The notes under the pieces: generated by a model
What the model was told of the DNA's origin: nothing
Seen by the model: only the letters and a program-made list of their open reading frames with translations
Databases searched by the model: none
Program-made: the position numbers and the translations under genes
NCBI GenBank assembly: GCA_018398585.1
Contig: JAGTTD010000001.1
Coordinates: 27,659,438-27,723,437 of the forward strand
Length of the DNA stretch: 64,000 nt
Origin: Simmondsia chinensis
Lineage: Eukaryota > Streptophyta > Magnoliopsida > Caryophyllales > Simmondsiaceae
Reading direction: 5' to 3'
Shown: one piece after another, positions 31,959-44,116 of the stretch
How positions within the stretch are numbered: position 1 is the first letter of the stretch
Layout: each line of letters starts with the position of its first letter

Positions 31959-33790
31959 ATTGGTATTACAATCAACTCTTAATACGTTCATAATTGACAA
32001 TAAAAATATCCGATTTGCTAAAGTTGGAGTATGTAGAACCACAAAAATATGAAATTAGGAATTCTATTAAAGGAAAAAGACAATTCTGACTATTGCAGTT
32101 AAAGAGTTTAATAACAATATTAAATGTTCATTAAAGTTTTAAATTGTTTAAAATTTTAGATGAGTGATGATTCAATCAAGAAGCATAATTCGAAATCAAG
32201 TCTAATTAGATTAGATGTTCAAAGAGTTGAATGATTTAGAGTATTTAATCTAATGTGATTAGATTTTGAACCAAGGTATGACATATTCAATTGTTGAATG
32301 TTTTATTCTAATCCAAAACGTTTTATATCTAATGCGATTAGATATACGGATTTATTTTATTCTAATGGGATTGGAATTTTACTATTTATTTATTTATTAA
32401 AATTATTTTTCTGACGCCTTGAAATTATGTTGACGTTAGCACTATCAGATTTTTATTTTAAATAATAAAGTTTTTTAATAAATAAATAATTATTTAGAAT
32501 GCGATCCTAAATAAGATTATGCTATAATCTTTTCTAAAAGTATTTTTAGAAAAAGCCTTAATCACTCCAACCTTGTTAGGCCTTAAGTAATGTTATTAAA
32601 AAGGTCTGACATGATACTCATTAAATTTTGTTCAGATATTTGATATTATTTAAATGAGTTAAATATTATGTATAATATAAATAAAGTTAGAAAGCCATTT
32701 ATATATGCAACTTGGTAAAATATTTGATTTTATCAAATGGGAGATTTATTTTTCAAATAGATCTAATATGTGATTAGATAATTCAACAATTGAATTATTT
32801 GAAAGGAAAATTCTCATAATGTATCTAACTAGATTAGATTCCATATGAATAATTAAAAGAACATAATTTGATTAGGGTTTTATTTAATTGTTAGATAAAA
32901 TTTAAGATGTGATTCTAATATTGATTATAAGATAATCAATCTTAAAAGAAAGATTCGCTGTTAGAAATTTCAAGTGGAAGTGAGGTTCAGGAGTTGATTC
33001 CTCAAAGTATCCATTACCAGTCTAGTAGTTTAGCGAATAGGCACTACTCCTCGTAAGGGCGTTTGTTCGCGGAATATAGGGTTAGACTTCGTTAGAATAG
33101 ATGGAGGTATAGGAAAAAAGATGCGACTGCATATTCGTGGAATATCTTGTCTACTTGTACTAACACAATGGTATACACTTGACTTGGATTGTATTTTATT
33201 CTCCTAGGGAGCATTGTGATACTGTCTTAGAAGCTAACATGGAAATGGTGAGTTAATTATGTTTAGGAAACATATCAATTAAGATTAGTTCTCACTTTAC
33301 TAAGAACTCGTTATGCCCCACTCCTATGGAGGAACGAATAGATTGGTTAGCTCATTGTTGCACACATACAGAGAAGGGTTTGGTGGATTCCATGCTTTGT
33401 TTGTTTTCTAAGATAAAAAGGTTCACAAGACTCAAAATATCAAGTGGGAGCGAGCTTCTAAAAAAATGCTTATGGCCTCTATTACCGACGTGGCAGTATA
33501 GTAGGTGCTACTCCCAGGAGGGCGTTCATTTGTAGAGCACAAGGTTAGATCACTTATAGATAGACTAAAGTGTAGGAAAAATGGGTGCAGCCACGCTGAG
33601 GTGGAGTACTTTGTGGACTTGTATGGATGTCGAGGTAGCGGTGTACATTTGACCAAGTAGGAATGTTAAAGTAGACTAATCAGTTAGTAGGGTGCAACAT
33701 TCGGACATTAGATGTCGAATGTGTTCTACTATTAGATACTTGACCTGTCAACTATAGTAGAGATTATCAGATATTTTAAAGAAGTGTTTG
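31959..33790 (+). other. Leader of Angela element C with two tandem modules
   Basis: Starts with the primer site (31960-31973). AT-rich leader follows. Two related modules begin near 32970 (caagtggaagtgaggttc) and 33437 (caagtgggagcgagcttc), about 468 bp apart. No protein-coding signal; short frames at 33326-33535 and on the opposite strand are incidental. Confidence 0.65.
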
Positions 33791-36442
33791 ATTAGAGAAT
33801 TGGTAGCATGAGAACAACTTATAAGAAAGATTATGGACACACAATTGTGTTAAGAAAGTTCAGTTTAAGAGCGTGTCATATGATGATCGCTTATTTAATT
33901 GAACTGGAATTCTTGAGAATAGCTGATAGCCAATCTCAACAGGATATGATCCTAACTTTTCTATCAAGGTATTTCAATTGGTGTAAGCTGGATACATTGA
34001 GTAATAAAGATTGTTCATTATCTAAACTGATGAAAGTACAGTTTTAGAAGAAAGGTGTTATGGGAACTGCAGGAAGAGTCTACTTAGTATAAACATTTAT
34101 CTCATGAATTAGAAACCTAAAAGGGTAAAGTAGAACATGAGTCAAAATAATTTTGTCTCTTTTATAGAAGCACCGGACATTTGTATTTTAAAAGGAATTG
34201 CCCCGGTACTTAGCTGCTGTTATTGCCAGGACTGAAAGCTAACATGACGAGGTATTCGATATCCTGCCTCCTCCAGTTGTGACTGATAGGTAGTTGACTG
34301 GTGTTTTGGTGAATGGGTTTTCAGTAAGGGAACCAAGAGATAGTAGTTTAAGTCGAGGACAGTAGTTTTTAATTTTACTAACTATCTTAATATACCAGTT
34401 TCTTTAGAAATTTGATTTTTATATACTATTTGTTTCAAAATAGTTTCAATTATTTTTAAGAAAAATAGATTGATAATCAAGTGAATAAAATGTTTATTTA
34501 AAAGGTACATAGGAAGATAGTTGACTAATTTTAATCAAAACTATGTTAATGGTAATTTATTAGTCTAATATAAGCTAGGCTGTGTAACCATATAAGAGAA
34601 GAATATCTTGAATCTATATATCTTTTAAGTGGCACTTGATCATAAGTCGTATTAATTTAAAATGAATCAAATATAGCTTGAATTGTCTTATAGGATCATT
34701 AAGTACTAAAATGATAACCGATATGGGAATCATGTTTGAATTAATGGTGACTGAAAGAGCCTTTAAGAGTAAAGGCAATAGAGCAATTAAGCTGCTAGAA
34801 CTTGTTCGTAAAATGTTTATGAACTATGAAAAAGTTCGAAAGGTGAATAACATTTCATAGAATGTTTATGAATAACTACCTAATAAGTTGATATAGGGAT
34901 ATGCCTATGAAGACTGAAGTCTTGAATCCTTTGAAAAGTTCAAAGAATTAAAAAATAAAGTTTGGATCAGTTAGGTAATTATATCAAGTTACTTTGATTA
35001 GATCAAAGTGGTGGAGTTCAGGAGAATTCTTAATTTTCCTTTCTGCAAAGTGTTGTAGAAATGATCAATAATGCGTTATTCAATACACTAAGATTCATAT
35101 GATGAGTCGTATCTATACATCAAAAGGTTTGTTATATAAGAGTTTTTAGAAAGTTCTCTAAAAGTACAACAGATAGCTTGTGATGATAAATTCCTAGTAT
35201 GAGATATTGTGTCTTTACAGCTTGATACAACTTATAGTATATATGATGTATTAGGTATATCTTCAACCATGTTAATGTCACACTAAGTACTCGAGAGCTT
35301 TGTTTAGTGGGAGGACGGTCAGGGTCACCTGATGGATTCATGTCTTTACTCTTAAGGGTTAAGCATGATAATGAATATGATCCTTTAGACTACAATGAAG
35401 CTCTTAGGTATAAAGATGCGGACCAATTGGTCAGGGAAATAAAAGTGAAGTTAGAGTAATTGTGTTTTAACTAAGTCTGGGAACTCGTAGAGGTGTTGAA
35501 AGGCATTAAGTCCATTAGATTGGATTTGAATGAATCTACAAGTATAAAGAGTTCATGGCCCTTGAATGTTGAGGCCTTCAAGGCTAGATTGATGGCAATG
35601 GGTTATACCCTAAAGGAAGGAATCGTCTTTAATGAGACCTTCTAGCCAAATTCTATACTTAAGTCCATAAGGATGCTCTTATGCATTGTATCTCATTATG
35701 ATGAGATATGAAAAATGAAAGTCAAGAGAACATTCTTTAAATGGTCATCTTGAAAAGATTATGTATATGATACAACCAAACTAGTTTGTTGCCAAGAATT
35801 AGGAGCATATGGTATACAAACAGAGATAATTTTTTTGTAGACTTAAATAAGCATCCTGTTCTCCGAATAGTGGATTCAATGACGCCTTTCAAGTCCTAGG
35901 GATTTGAATCAATGGTTAGTTAACCATGAGAGGATGTGTGACATGGCTAGAAAATAGAGACTTTCAATGTGCTGTATATAGAGGTGGCATTCTGCTTATT
36001 AAGAATGGTGTAGAATTGTCATGAGCTGTTAAAATTTAATTGTCCAGTTAGTTTAAAATGAACGAACCAAGATAAGCACACTAAGTTCTTAGGATCACGC
36101 TTTAGCGAGATTCAAAGAAAGGATGTTGAGTTTATCATGGGTCATTTGTTTTAAAAAGGTTTTAGACATTTGACGTCATAAATCCATGTCTACCCTTTAT
36201 AGTGGTAGTCGTTGAATGGTAAAGAGAAAAGCAGTCTTTTATTGCTTAGTTCACTCTGGAAGTCGTGTACTTGACAACTATAAAGTTTTTGAGTAGACTA
36301 GTTGACTTAGAAGGTTCCTAGTAGATCAAATCATTGAGCAAAGGAATGAGGCAGTGACATATCAGTATTGGTTAAAGTTTATAGTCAAAGAGTCGGCAAA
36401 TCTTTAGGAGATAGTTATGCAATGCAAGGTTAATTGGGTTTA
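33791..36442 (+). pseudogene. Angela element C gag-pol remnants
   Basis: Gag: MIAYLIELEFLRIADSQSQQ, then DMILTFLSRYFNWCKLDTLS and KDCSLSKLMK (33890-34040). This parallels gag of copy A (MAYLNELEFFGDRIDSQSHQ). Pre-integrase: ERAFKSKGNRAIKLLELVRK (about 34750-34815). RT: VEAFKARLMAMGYTLKEGI, LKSIRMLLCIVSHYDEI and KVKRTFFKW near 35560-35760, then short pieces to 36100. Frames are broken every few tens of codons. The integrase core and the RNase H are barely traceable. Confidence 0.78.
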
Positions 36443-36457
36443 GGACAAGTGGAATAT
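36443..36457 (+). other. Polypurine tract of Angela element C
   Basis: GGACAAGTGGAATAT directly before TGTTGAAATT; the family form is GGACAAGTGGGAGAT. Confidence 0.8.
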
Positions 36458-38334
36458 TGTTGAAATTAGTGTCCTAGAAAACTCAATTAGTTAGTTTTAA
36501 ATATTAAATAAATGAAACCGATTTATTTATTTATTGTATGATCATGTTTTTCGAGTCAATATGCATGTGATTATATTTTACAACTTTCCATGAGATGAAC
36601 GTAATCCACGATGACACATCAGTATTGGTTTAAGTGGTTAACGAGATGGAACCACAGATAAACTTAGATGAAACTAGTGATATGTTGTTAAAGCATGTTT
36701 ACGGATAGTGATATGTTTGGACAACATTTCTAATAAAACTATATTATGATACTTTTGATGACTTGTCTTGGTCATGTGGATAGGGATCCTAGAGTATCAT
36801 GTTGGTGTTATCAATAAGATTGGAACACTAAATAGGACCACCAGAATTATTTGTTTCTTAACTGCTATCAGAAATAATTAGTTCTTTAAGATAATAACTC
36901 TAAATCCTAAAAACAGTCTGAACTCATACATTGATTTTTCGTTGCTTTAATGCACTAAAAGGATTAGTCACATCGCGTTGACTTAAATCTTACGTGCGTT
37001 GGGTAATGGCATGAAGTGTAGTCGGAACAGGTCTTTTATGTGGAATCTATAGTCTCTTACGAGATAAAAATATCCCCTCAATTGATTCGCAAGCATACGA
37101 TTATATTCTAGAATTTTTGGCTAAAGTATTCCATATGTTTGACATTTGCCATTTATACGAAAATTATTTATGTATTATGGAATTGTTCAATAAGGGCAAG
37201 CCAGAACCTATAGTGAAAGATGTGAGAAAAATCAAGACAGTAGTTGAAATTGTTTTTGCTCACGAATATCAAATAGAGAGGTTAATGTCGTAATAAAAGT
37301 TATTTGGGAAATTAATGAAGAAATATATTTAATTCTATAGTGTAGTAAAATTTATTAGTGGAATTAAAATTTACTAAATGGTAATCAATTGTCAGCATGA
37401 GATGATAATCAAATTCGATCCATTTGGAGCTAGAGTTTGATTGTCCCTGAAGTCCTTTGGCAAGCCTTAACTTAAGCACTGTTTGAAAATATTTAAAAAA
37501 TAAATTAATAAGATGAATTACTTATTCATGAAATAAATAATTTTTTATAACTAAATAAATATTAATGAGATGAATATATAATTCGATAAATTATATCATG
37601 TTTGCAGCAAAAATAATATATATATTTGTAAGTGTGAAAGCCCAGCGCACGCAAAGTGAAAAAGTTACGTTCCCTGTCAGGTCATGTCACCAATATGATT
37701 ATTTTTATTTCTTATTTTTTGTTTTGTTGCTACAGAATTTGTGCGATTTTATGGTTGGGAATTTTGCTTATATATACGTGTATTTATCGTGAGAAATTTT
37801 TATTTTTTAAGAAGTTTTGGTACTTGATTTTTTCCCACGGCGAAAACCTTAAAAATTGTTTTTAGAAGTTTCTAAATTTATTGTTTGGCAACAATTTTTT
37901 CGAAAAACTACTTTTGAAAAGATTGAAATGAAAAAAATTGTTTAGAAAATTTTCCTATGTTAAATATTTTGAGAGCCCACACTCTCGGTGTTAAAAGAGG
38001 TCATTGCAAAAAAGAGCTTGAGGTATCAAGAAATCTTCTTTGAATTTCAGATCTTCAAGTCGGAATCAGGTTTCGCGCTTCCAGTATGTTTAATTAACAA
38101 TGTGATATTAATTTGTTTTCCATTATTTTGTTTATTCTACATACCATGTTTATATTTATTTTATTCGATGTTTTTTGTTTTTCATGTTATGACCTATTAA
38201 AGTAAGATCTATGTCTAATAAAACTATTTAATTAGATCGGGCTTTAGACTAAAAATGAGATTTTTAAATTGATTTTCCACTGCGCCAGATTAAGGGAGTT
38301 TTTTATTTTTTATTTTTTAAATATGTTCCCAACA
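36458..38334 (+). repeat. 3' LTR of Angela element C
   Basis: TGTTGAAATTAGTGTCCTAG to ATGTTCCCAACA, 1,877 bp, alignable by eye to the left LTR along its whole length with many substitutions and small indels. It is followed by the right CTCTT. Confidence 0.9.
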
Positions 38335-38339
38335 CTCTT
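38335..38339 (+). repeat. Target site duplication, right copy (CTCTT)
   Basis: CTCTT directly after CAACA of the right LTR. Confidence 0.85.
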
Positions 38340-39868
38340 AACGTCTCATGGATCATTATGTACTAGCTTAAGCAAGGTTTGAGTTCTTTCAACTGATTTG
38401 TTAAACGACTTCTTAGGATGTTCTGCCTCGACACATATTTTACATTTATTAGGTTCAGTTAGATCACTATCAAGAATAAACTCATTTGTTAAGTTTCTTA
38501 ACTGAATTATAATTTATATGTCCATCCCGAGCATGCCAAAGATCTAAGTATTAAACAATATAAGTAGAACTCGAGCCAATTTTATTAGCATCATTCAGCA
38601 TATCAAGGACAAACAAACCACTAATACAAAAGCCTTTCCCTATTAAGTTTGTGTTCTTCATAAGAGTCAACTTATCAAATTTGAAGGTTAACTTAAAGCC
38701 AGCTTCTTTTAGTTAATGCGTGAGAGATTAAACTCCTACTTAGATCAAGAACATACAGCATGTTTTGAAAACACAAAGGTTTTTCCAGAGTTTAGTTTTA
38801 GAAGGGCTTTTCCCTTATTGGGGACAGGGACTGAACTAGACATGTACACCTTCTCCCCATCAGTGGCTTTCTCATATTCATAGAACTAATCCTTATTGGT
38901 GTAGATGTGTCTTGTGGCACCGGTATCCACAACACACTTGACCATGTTTCCGACCATATTCACCTTGCTAGATCATGGCAACAAACACGTTTCCTTCCTC
39001 GGTGAGATTAGCCTAGGGCCTTGTGCTTTCCAGGCGCGAATCTCGTCCTGCAATTCCTTGAGGTATGGCCACTCTTGCCACAAGTTCATCACGTTCCTAT
39101 GGTCCTTTTTTGCCATCATCAGCATTGTTCATTAGCCTGTTTCCTCGAGATTGGCTTTGCTTGCTACTAAATCCTTCTTCTCGAGCATTAAATCTCTCCT
39201 TGTTCCAATGTTTCTTGAATTTGCCTTTTTTTCCCTGCGTCTCTTGATTTAACAAGGTTAGCTGCCAAGGAGGAGTGCTCAACGGACTTCCCCTTGGCTT
39301 GTTTACAGTTATTATCTTTAAAATTAATCTGGGAGATCAGTTCCTGCAGCTTTATATCATTTTTTTCATGTTTTAAAGACGGCTTATAGTTCTCCCAAGA
39401 AGGAGTGAGTTTCTCAATTTGGTAATTAGCTTGAAACGTCCACAAACTTCATGCCCTCATTCAGTGTATGGGTGATTAAAGTTTCGTAGTCATGGATTTG
39501 GTCAAGAATGGGTTGTTCATCAACCATGATGAAAGTTAACCACCTACTACATACATACTTTTTAGCCGCACTATCATTTGAGCCATACTTATTTAACAAC
39601 GCTTCCCATATTTCTTTAACGGTTTTTATATTACTATAGATTTGATAAAGAGGTGCTGTCATAAAATGGGGAAGCATTCCCTACAAGTACGGTTATCTTT
39701 CTTGAAGTCCTTGTTGGACCACTGTGGGGCTTTATCATTAAACAGAGTATAATGAGCCTCTACTTGGCTTAGAAAGAACTCCATCTTATCAACCTATATC
39801 TTGTAGTTCTTTCCATCCAATGTCTCAGCTTTAGACATATCAGGGATAATAAAGCCCATGTGAGTCAT
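38340..39868 (-). pseudogene. Copia B gag, protease and integrase zinc region
   Basis: The start ATG is at 39868 (MTHMGF), about 35 bases inside the LTR end. Gag: MSKAETLDGKNY, VDKMEFFLSQVEAHYTLFND, then KTVKEIWEALLNKYGSNDSA and AKKYVCSRWLTFIMVDEQPI. A basic region at 39282-39097 (GKKGKFKKHWNKERFNAREE) follows. Protease: NMVGNMVKCVVDTGATRHIC, with an intact DTG, near 38930. The integrase N-terminal His/Cys region is eroded. The sequence breaks at 38339 in the CTCTT target copy and resumes at 30138. Confidence 0.8.
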
Positions 39869-40620
39869 ATTATGATTATTAGTTATAATAAACGACTTAG
39901 ATTGTTGGATAGATAGGGTGAATGAATGATCAAAACATAACTCTTATTACAATCAAATTGATCTTAAAGATTACGAAACTGATGACAGCAACGACTCAAA
40001 ATATAAACAATAGAAAGGGAAAGAATTGACCAAAGAAATTGCCGCACCATGGAGAATCCACTACCCTAAGTCACTTATGCCTCCAAAGACGTGCATTGGG
40101 ACAAACAACACTCTGACCCCTAGGTTTAACACGGAACCAATCTCAGCAGTTTACACTGGGAAGATGTATTGGAGTATGGCCCAACTTGCTCAATAATGGA
40201 GGAAAGAAAGAACGATTTTGGAGAGCAGAATAAAGCTGTGAAGAAGGAGAATTAATTTATGTAATTTTCAATGCATTTTTGTGTCTTTAACAAAGCCCTG
40301 AGGTATAATATTTATAGAAGAAAATACTTGCATGTTATGGAAAAAAAATCATAGGCTAAGAATCCGAATTAAACAAGGAAAGTGGTGGATACGGGAGAGC
40401 CTAAAAATGTGGCTTCAATTATGGGTCAAGCAGTTTATGGAAAGAGTGGGAATTGACGTAGTCAAAACGCATACTCAAGCTCGAGCATCTAGCCTCGAGC
40501 CTCGAGACCTAGAGTATGGACAACTCCTCGAGGTTAATTATGGAACACCTCGAGCCCGAGCCAAAGGCCTCGAGCACTACTCAAAGACAAGAACTCATCT
40601 CGAGTTCTTTTATAACAATT
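39869..40620 (-). repeat. Copia B 5' LTR, 3' portion
   Basis: On the minus strand the end is CTATCCAACA (TG complement at 39903), then a short gap to gag. A TATA-like tataaatattatacc lies at about 40300-40317, with leader sequence downstream. Upstream of it are seven CTCGAG hexamers in 125 bp (40480-40604). The LTR start is not located; sequence from 40620 to 40880 is GC-rich in part (40680-40750) and could belong to it. Confidence 0.55.
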
Positions 40621-40884
40621 TAAACCAAAAAAAATAGTCATAAAAATAAAAGTCCAGGTTAGAAAAATTCACACCACACCACACCACATCGCGACACGCC
40701 GGCCGGCTCGGCAAAGCGAGGCAAGGCGCACGTGCGCATGTGTGGCCCACCGAGCCCACTCTAAGCCCACAAGACTTTACCAAGTACAAAAACAAGGCGA
40801 TATGTAAACAATGTTCCCATCCTCTAGATTTCTTTTATGGGATTGAGGTATCTTCACAAGACACCAAAATTAAAGCACATTACC
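40621..40884. other. Unassigned, partly GC-rich spacer
   Basis: Contains acaccacaccacaccac and a GC-rich stretch (40690-40750, cgccggccggctcgg). Possibly the start of copia B's LTR. No gene seen. Confidence 0.4.
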
Positions 40885-41018
40885 ACCAAATTCCTAGACT
40901 AACAACCCTTAATTGGTAAACTAACTCTAGCTATTCAGGTAACCTCTTCTAACATATTGACTATTCAAGAATACAATTGCATCAATTACAATTACATATA
41001 TTAGTACCAATCATGACA
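40885..41018 (-). repeat. Truncated LTR at the left end of the array
   Basis: Matches 49320-49448, for example caacaacccttaattgg and ctagctattca.gtaacctct. On the minus strand it starts TGTCATGATTGGTACTAATA. The similarity stops at about 40885, so the LTR's 3' two thirds are missing. Confidence 0.75.
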
Positions 41019-42543
41019 TTACCTTCCTCTAAAAAAATCCTTGTCTTTAAGGATTTGCAACAAAAACTGAAAATGGGGACTTAAGTAAACTAAGATATTC
41101 CCAATAACTTCACATGCATCTAAGTTGCACTAATTGATCAGCATTAAATAACAGCAAGGTTATGTCCAATAGCCGGCTCCCAAAGTACCAATCCTAGTAC
41201 GAGGAAAGTGTTCCCATCTAAATTGCCTTCTTATTAAGGCGTAGCAGCAGTGCATCACCAACAACATCACAAGCACATAAATTATTTAACAAAATCTTCA
41301 TTTCCTACAATTTGGATGACGTAAAACCCAATTGACGTGATATCACCCTTGAGAAAATTGTTGTAGGACCGAGGTGCATGCCTCTTCTTCACTTTGTTTT
41401 AACATTTCGTGATGGAAGCTTACACAATCTTCTTGAAATTATTTTATTTTAAGTTTCTACTCAATAATTTTTCAATATTGATCTTTTTTCATCACTTGAA
41501 GCAACTCCAAAACTCAACTTTGATTGTTCAAACCTCTAATTATGAGCTTCAATGTCAACAACACCAGCGACACTATATCAATTGCCTTTTCACATCTCAA
41601 CTGAAGTGTCAGCGTGAACGAGCGAAGGTAGATGCATTATATCTAACTATTACATCAATAGCCTACTAATACTTCAATCACTACTAACATATGAAAAATC
41701 CTACTACATACAAGTAACAATCTTAATTAACTAAACAACAGCCTAACTCTTTTGTAACAAGTACTAATATCTTGTAATATCCTAGTACATGATATAACAA
41801 ATAACTAATACATGAAAAATATCCTACTATAGATTATGTAACAATATACTAACACATTATATAAACAACCTCTGACCCACAACCATGTTCGTCCATGTTG
41901 CTAACTGGTTCCCTTCCATATACTGCTCAACTGACTCCCTAGGTACCCGCACACTACTCTTGGGGCAACGAAACAATCCTTGTCCTTAGGGATTAAATGT
42001 TTTTGGCAAGGTTGGAGTAGCAATTTCATGCTATGCTTCTTGTACACGATATCCGAAAAGAATTTTGTAGGTTTGAGGCAATTGCCTCTTTTTTGCTTTG
42101 TTTTAACCTTTCTTGATGAAATTTTACCCGGCCTTCTTCTTGGAATTTTTAAGTTCGCGTTCTGTCACAACAATCCTCCAACCTTAGTCTTCATTCTTCA
42201 TTCATTTGGCAATTGCATGTTATACTTCAAAATGGGTTTTTATTTTGGAGGGTTTAAATGTGGAATTGCATTTTTGATCGAAAATGACCTTAAAATAAAA
42301 GGCTTGCCACCATTAATTTGCCCCACATTTCCTCTAGACTCAAGCAATCTTACCTCTACCTCCAAACTCCTTGCAAAAATCGAGGCGTGAGATGAATTCA
42401 ACCCCAATTGCTACATCAACGCAAGCATTCAAGCATTGTGCATTGTTTTTTTCTGTATTATCTCAAGTAGCTGACTTTGTCTCTATTCCCCTAACCTTCG
42501 TGCAGCCTCCCTTTAGGGTAGCACCCTAAAAGGAGAAGGTTGC
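40971..42543 (-). repeat. Array unit 1
   Basis: Merges at its left end with the LTR remnant. Carries the gaatttttaagttc, caagcaatc and cctccaaactc variants in its second half, shared with unit 4. Confidence 0.9.
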
Positions 42544-44116
42544 ATACAATTGCATCAATTACAATTACATATATTAGTACCAATCATGACATTACCTTCC
42601 TCTAAAAAAATCCTTGTCTTTAAGGATTTGCAGCAAAAACTGAAAATGGGGACTTAAGTAAACTAAGATATTCCCAATAACTTCACATGCATCTAAGTTG
42701 CCCAACTTGATCAGCATTAAATAACAGCAAGGTTATGTCCAATAACCGGCTCCCGAAGTACCAATCCTAGTACGAGGAAAGTGTTCCCATCTAAATTGCC
42801 ATCTTATTAAGGCGTAGCAGCAGTGCATCACTAACAACATCACAAGCACATAAATTATTTAACAAAATCTTCATTTCCTACAATTTGGATGACGTAAAAC
42901 CCAATTGACGTGATATCACCCTTGAGAAAATTGTTGTAGGACCGAGGTGCATGCCTCTTCTTCACTTTGTTTTAACATTTCGTGATGGAAGCTTACACAA
43001 TCTTCTTGAAATTTTTTTATTTTAAGTTTCTACTCAATAATTTTTCAATATTGATCTTTTTTCATCACTTGAAGCAACTCCAAAACTCGACTTTGATTGT
43101 TCAAACCTCTAATTATGAGCTTCAATGTCAACAAAACCAGCGACACTATATCAATTGCCTTTTCACATCTCAACTGAAGTGTCAGCGTGAACGAGCGAAG
43201 GTAGATGCATTATATCTAACTATTACATCAATAGCCTACTAATACTTCAATCACTACTAACATATGAAAAATCCTACTACATACAAGTAACAATCTTAAT
43301 TAACTAAACAACAGCCTAACCCTTTTGTAATAAGTACTAATATCTTGTAATATCCTAGTACATGATATAACAAATAACTAAAACATGAAAAATATCCTAC
43401 TATAGATTATGTAACAATATACTAACACATTATATAAACAACCTCTGACCCACAGCCATGTTCGTCCATGTTGCTAACTGGTTCCCTTCCATATACTGCT
43501 CAACTGACTCCCTAGGTACCCGCACACTACTCTTGGGTCAACGAAACAATCCTTGTCCTTAGGGATTAAATGTTTTTGGCAAGGTTAGAGTAGCAATTTC
43601 ATGCTATGCTTCTTGTACACGATATCCGAAAAGAATTTTGTAGGTTTGAAGCAATTGCCTCTTTTTTGCTTTGTTTTAACCTTTCTTGATGAAATTTTAC
43701 CCGGCCTTCTTCTTGGAATTTTCAAGTTCGCGTTCTGTCACAACGATCCTCCAACCTTAGTCTTCATTCTTTATTCATTTGGCAATTGCATGTTATACTT
43801 CAAAATGGGTTTTTATTTTGGAGGGTTTAAGTGTGGAATTGCATTTTTGATCGAAAATGACCTTAAAATAAAAGGCTTGCCACCATTAATTTGCCCCACA
43901 TTTCCTCTAGCCTCATGCAATCTTACCTCTACCTCCTAACTCCTTGCAAAAATCGAGGCGTGAGATGAATTCAACCCCAATTGCTACATCAACGCAAGCA
44001 TTCAAGCATTGTGCATTGTTTTTTTCTATATTATCTCAAGTAGCTGACTTTGTCTCTATTCCCCTAACCTTCGTGCAGCCTCCCTTTAGGGTAGCACCCT
44101 AAAAGGAGAAGGTTGC
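42544..44116 (-). repeat. Array unit 2
   Basis: Carries taacccttttgtaataagta and aactaaaacatg, shared with unit 5. Its last part has ctatattatc, shared with unit 3. Confidence 0.9.

Larger units (their letters stand above)
30144..38334 (+). mobile_element. Angela-type copia element C, two LTRs, nested in copia B
   Basis: Full structural plan: LTR 30144-31958, primer site 31960, leader to about 33790, gag and pol remnants, polypurine tract 36443-36457, LTR 36458-38334, with CTCTT on both sides. It lies opposite in orientation to its host element. Coding capacity is gone: only fragments of gag, pre-integrase and RT can be read. The internal region is only about 4.5 kb, so parts of pol are deleted. 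Confidence 0.9.
27354..40620 (-). mobile_element. Ty1/copia element B, split by a nested Angela element
   Basis: Gag, protease and the integrase zinc finger lie at 39868-38340; the integrase core, RT and RNase H continue at 30138-27780. The gap is exactly the 8.2-kb element at 30144-38334, and CTCTT flanks that insertion on both sides. The 5' LTR (minus strand) lies from 39903 upward; its far end is not clear. The 3' end is near 27360 at a polypurine-like ggattgtgggggtagaaag. Its 3' LTR is missing because copy A's LTR starts there. Copia lineage not resolved; it is not Angela. Confidence 0.8.

Noticed and set aside
41980..42390. Repeated 128-136-codon plus-strand frames, and 86-codon frames, in the array units as a conserved gene family
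   Set aside because: They are carried along by recent tandem duplication. Differences between units do not favour silent sites in any visible way, one 86-codon copy is broken, and the sequence contains retroelement polypurine/LTR parts. No known domain on either strand.
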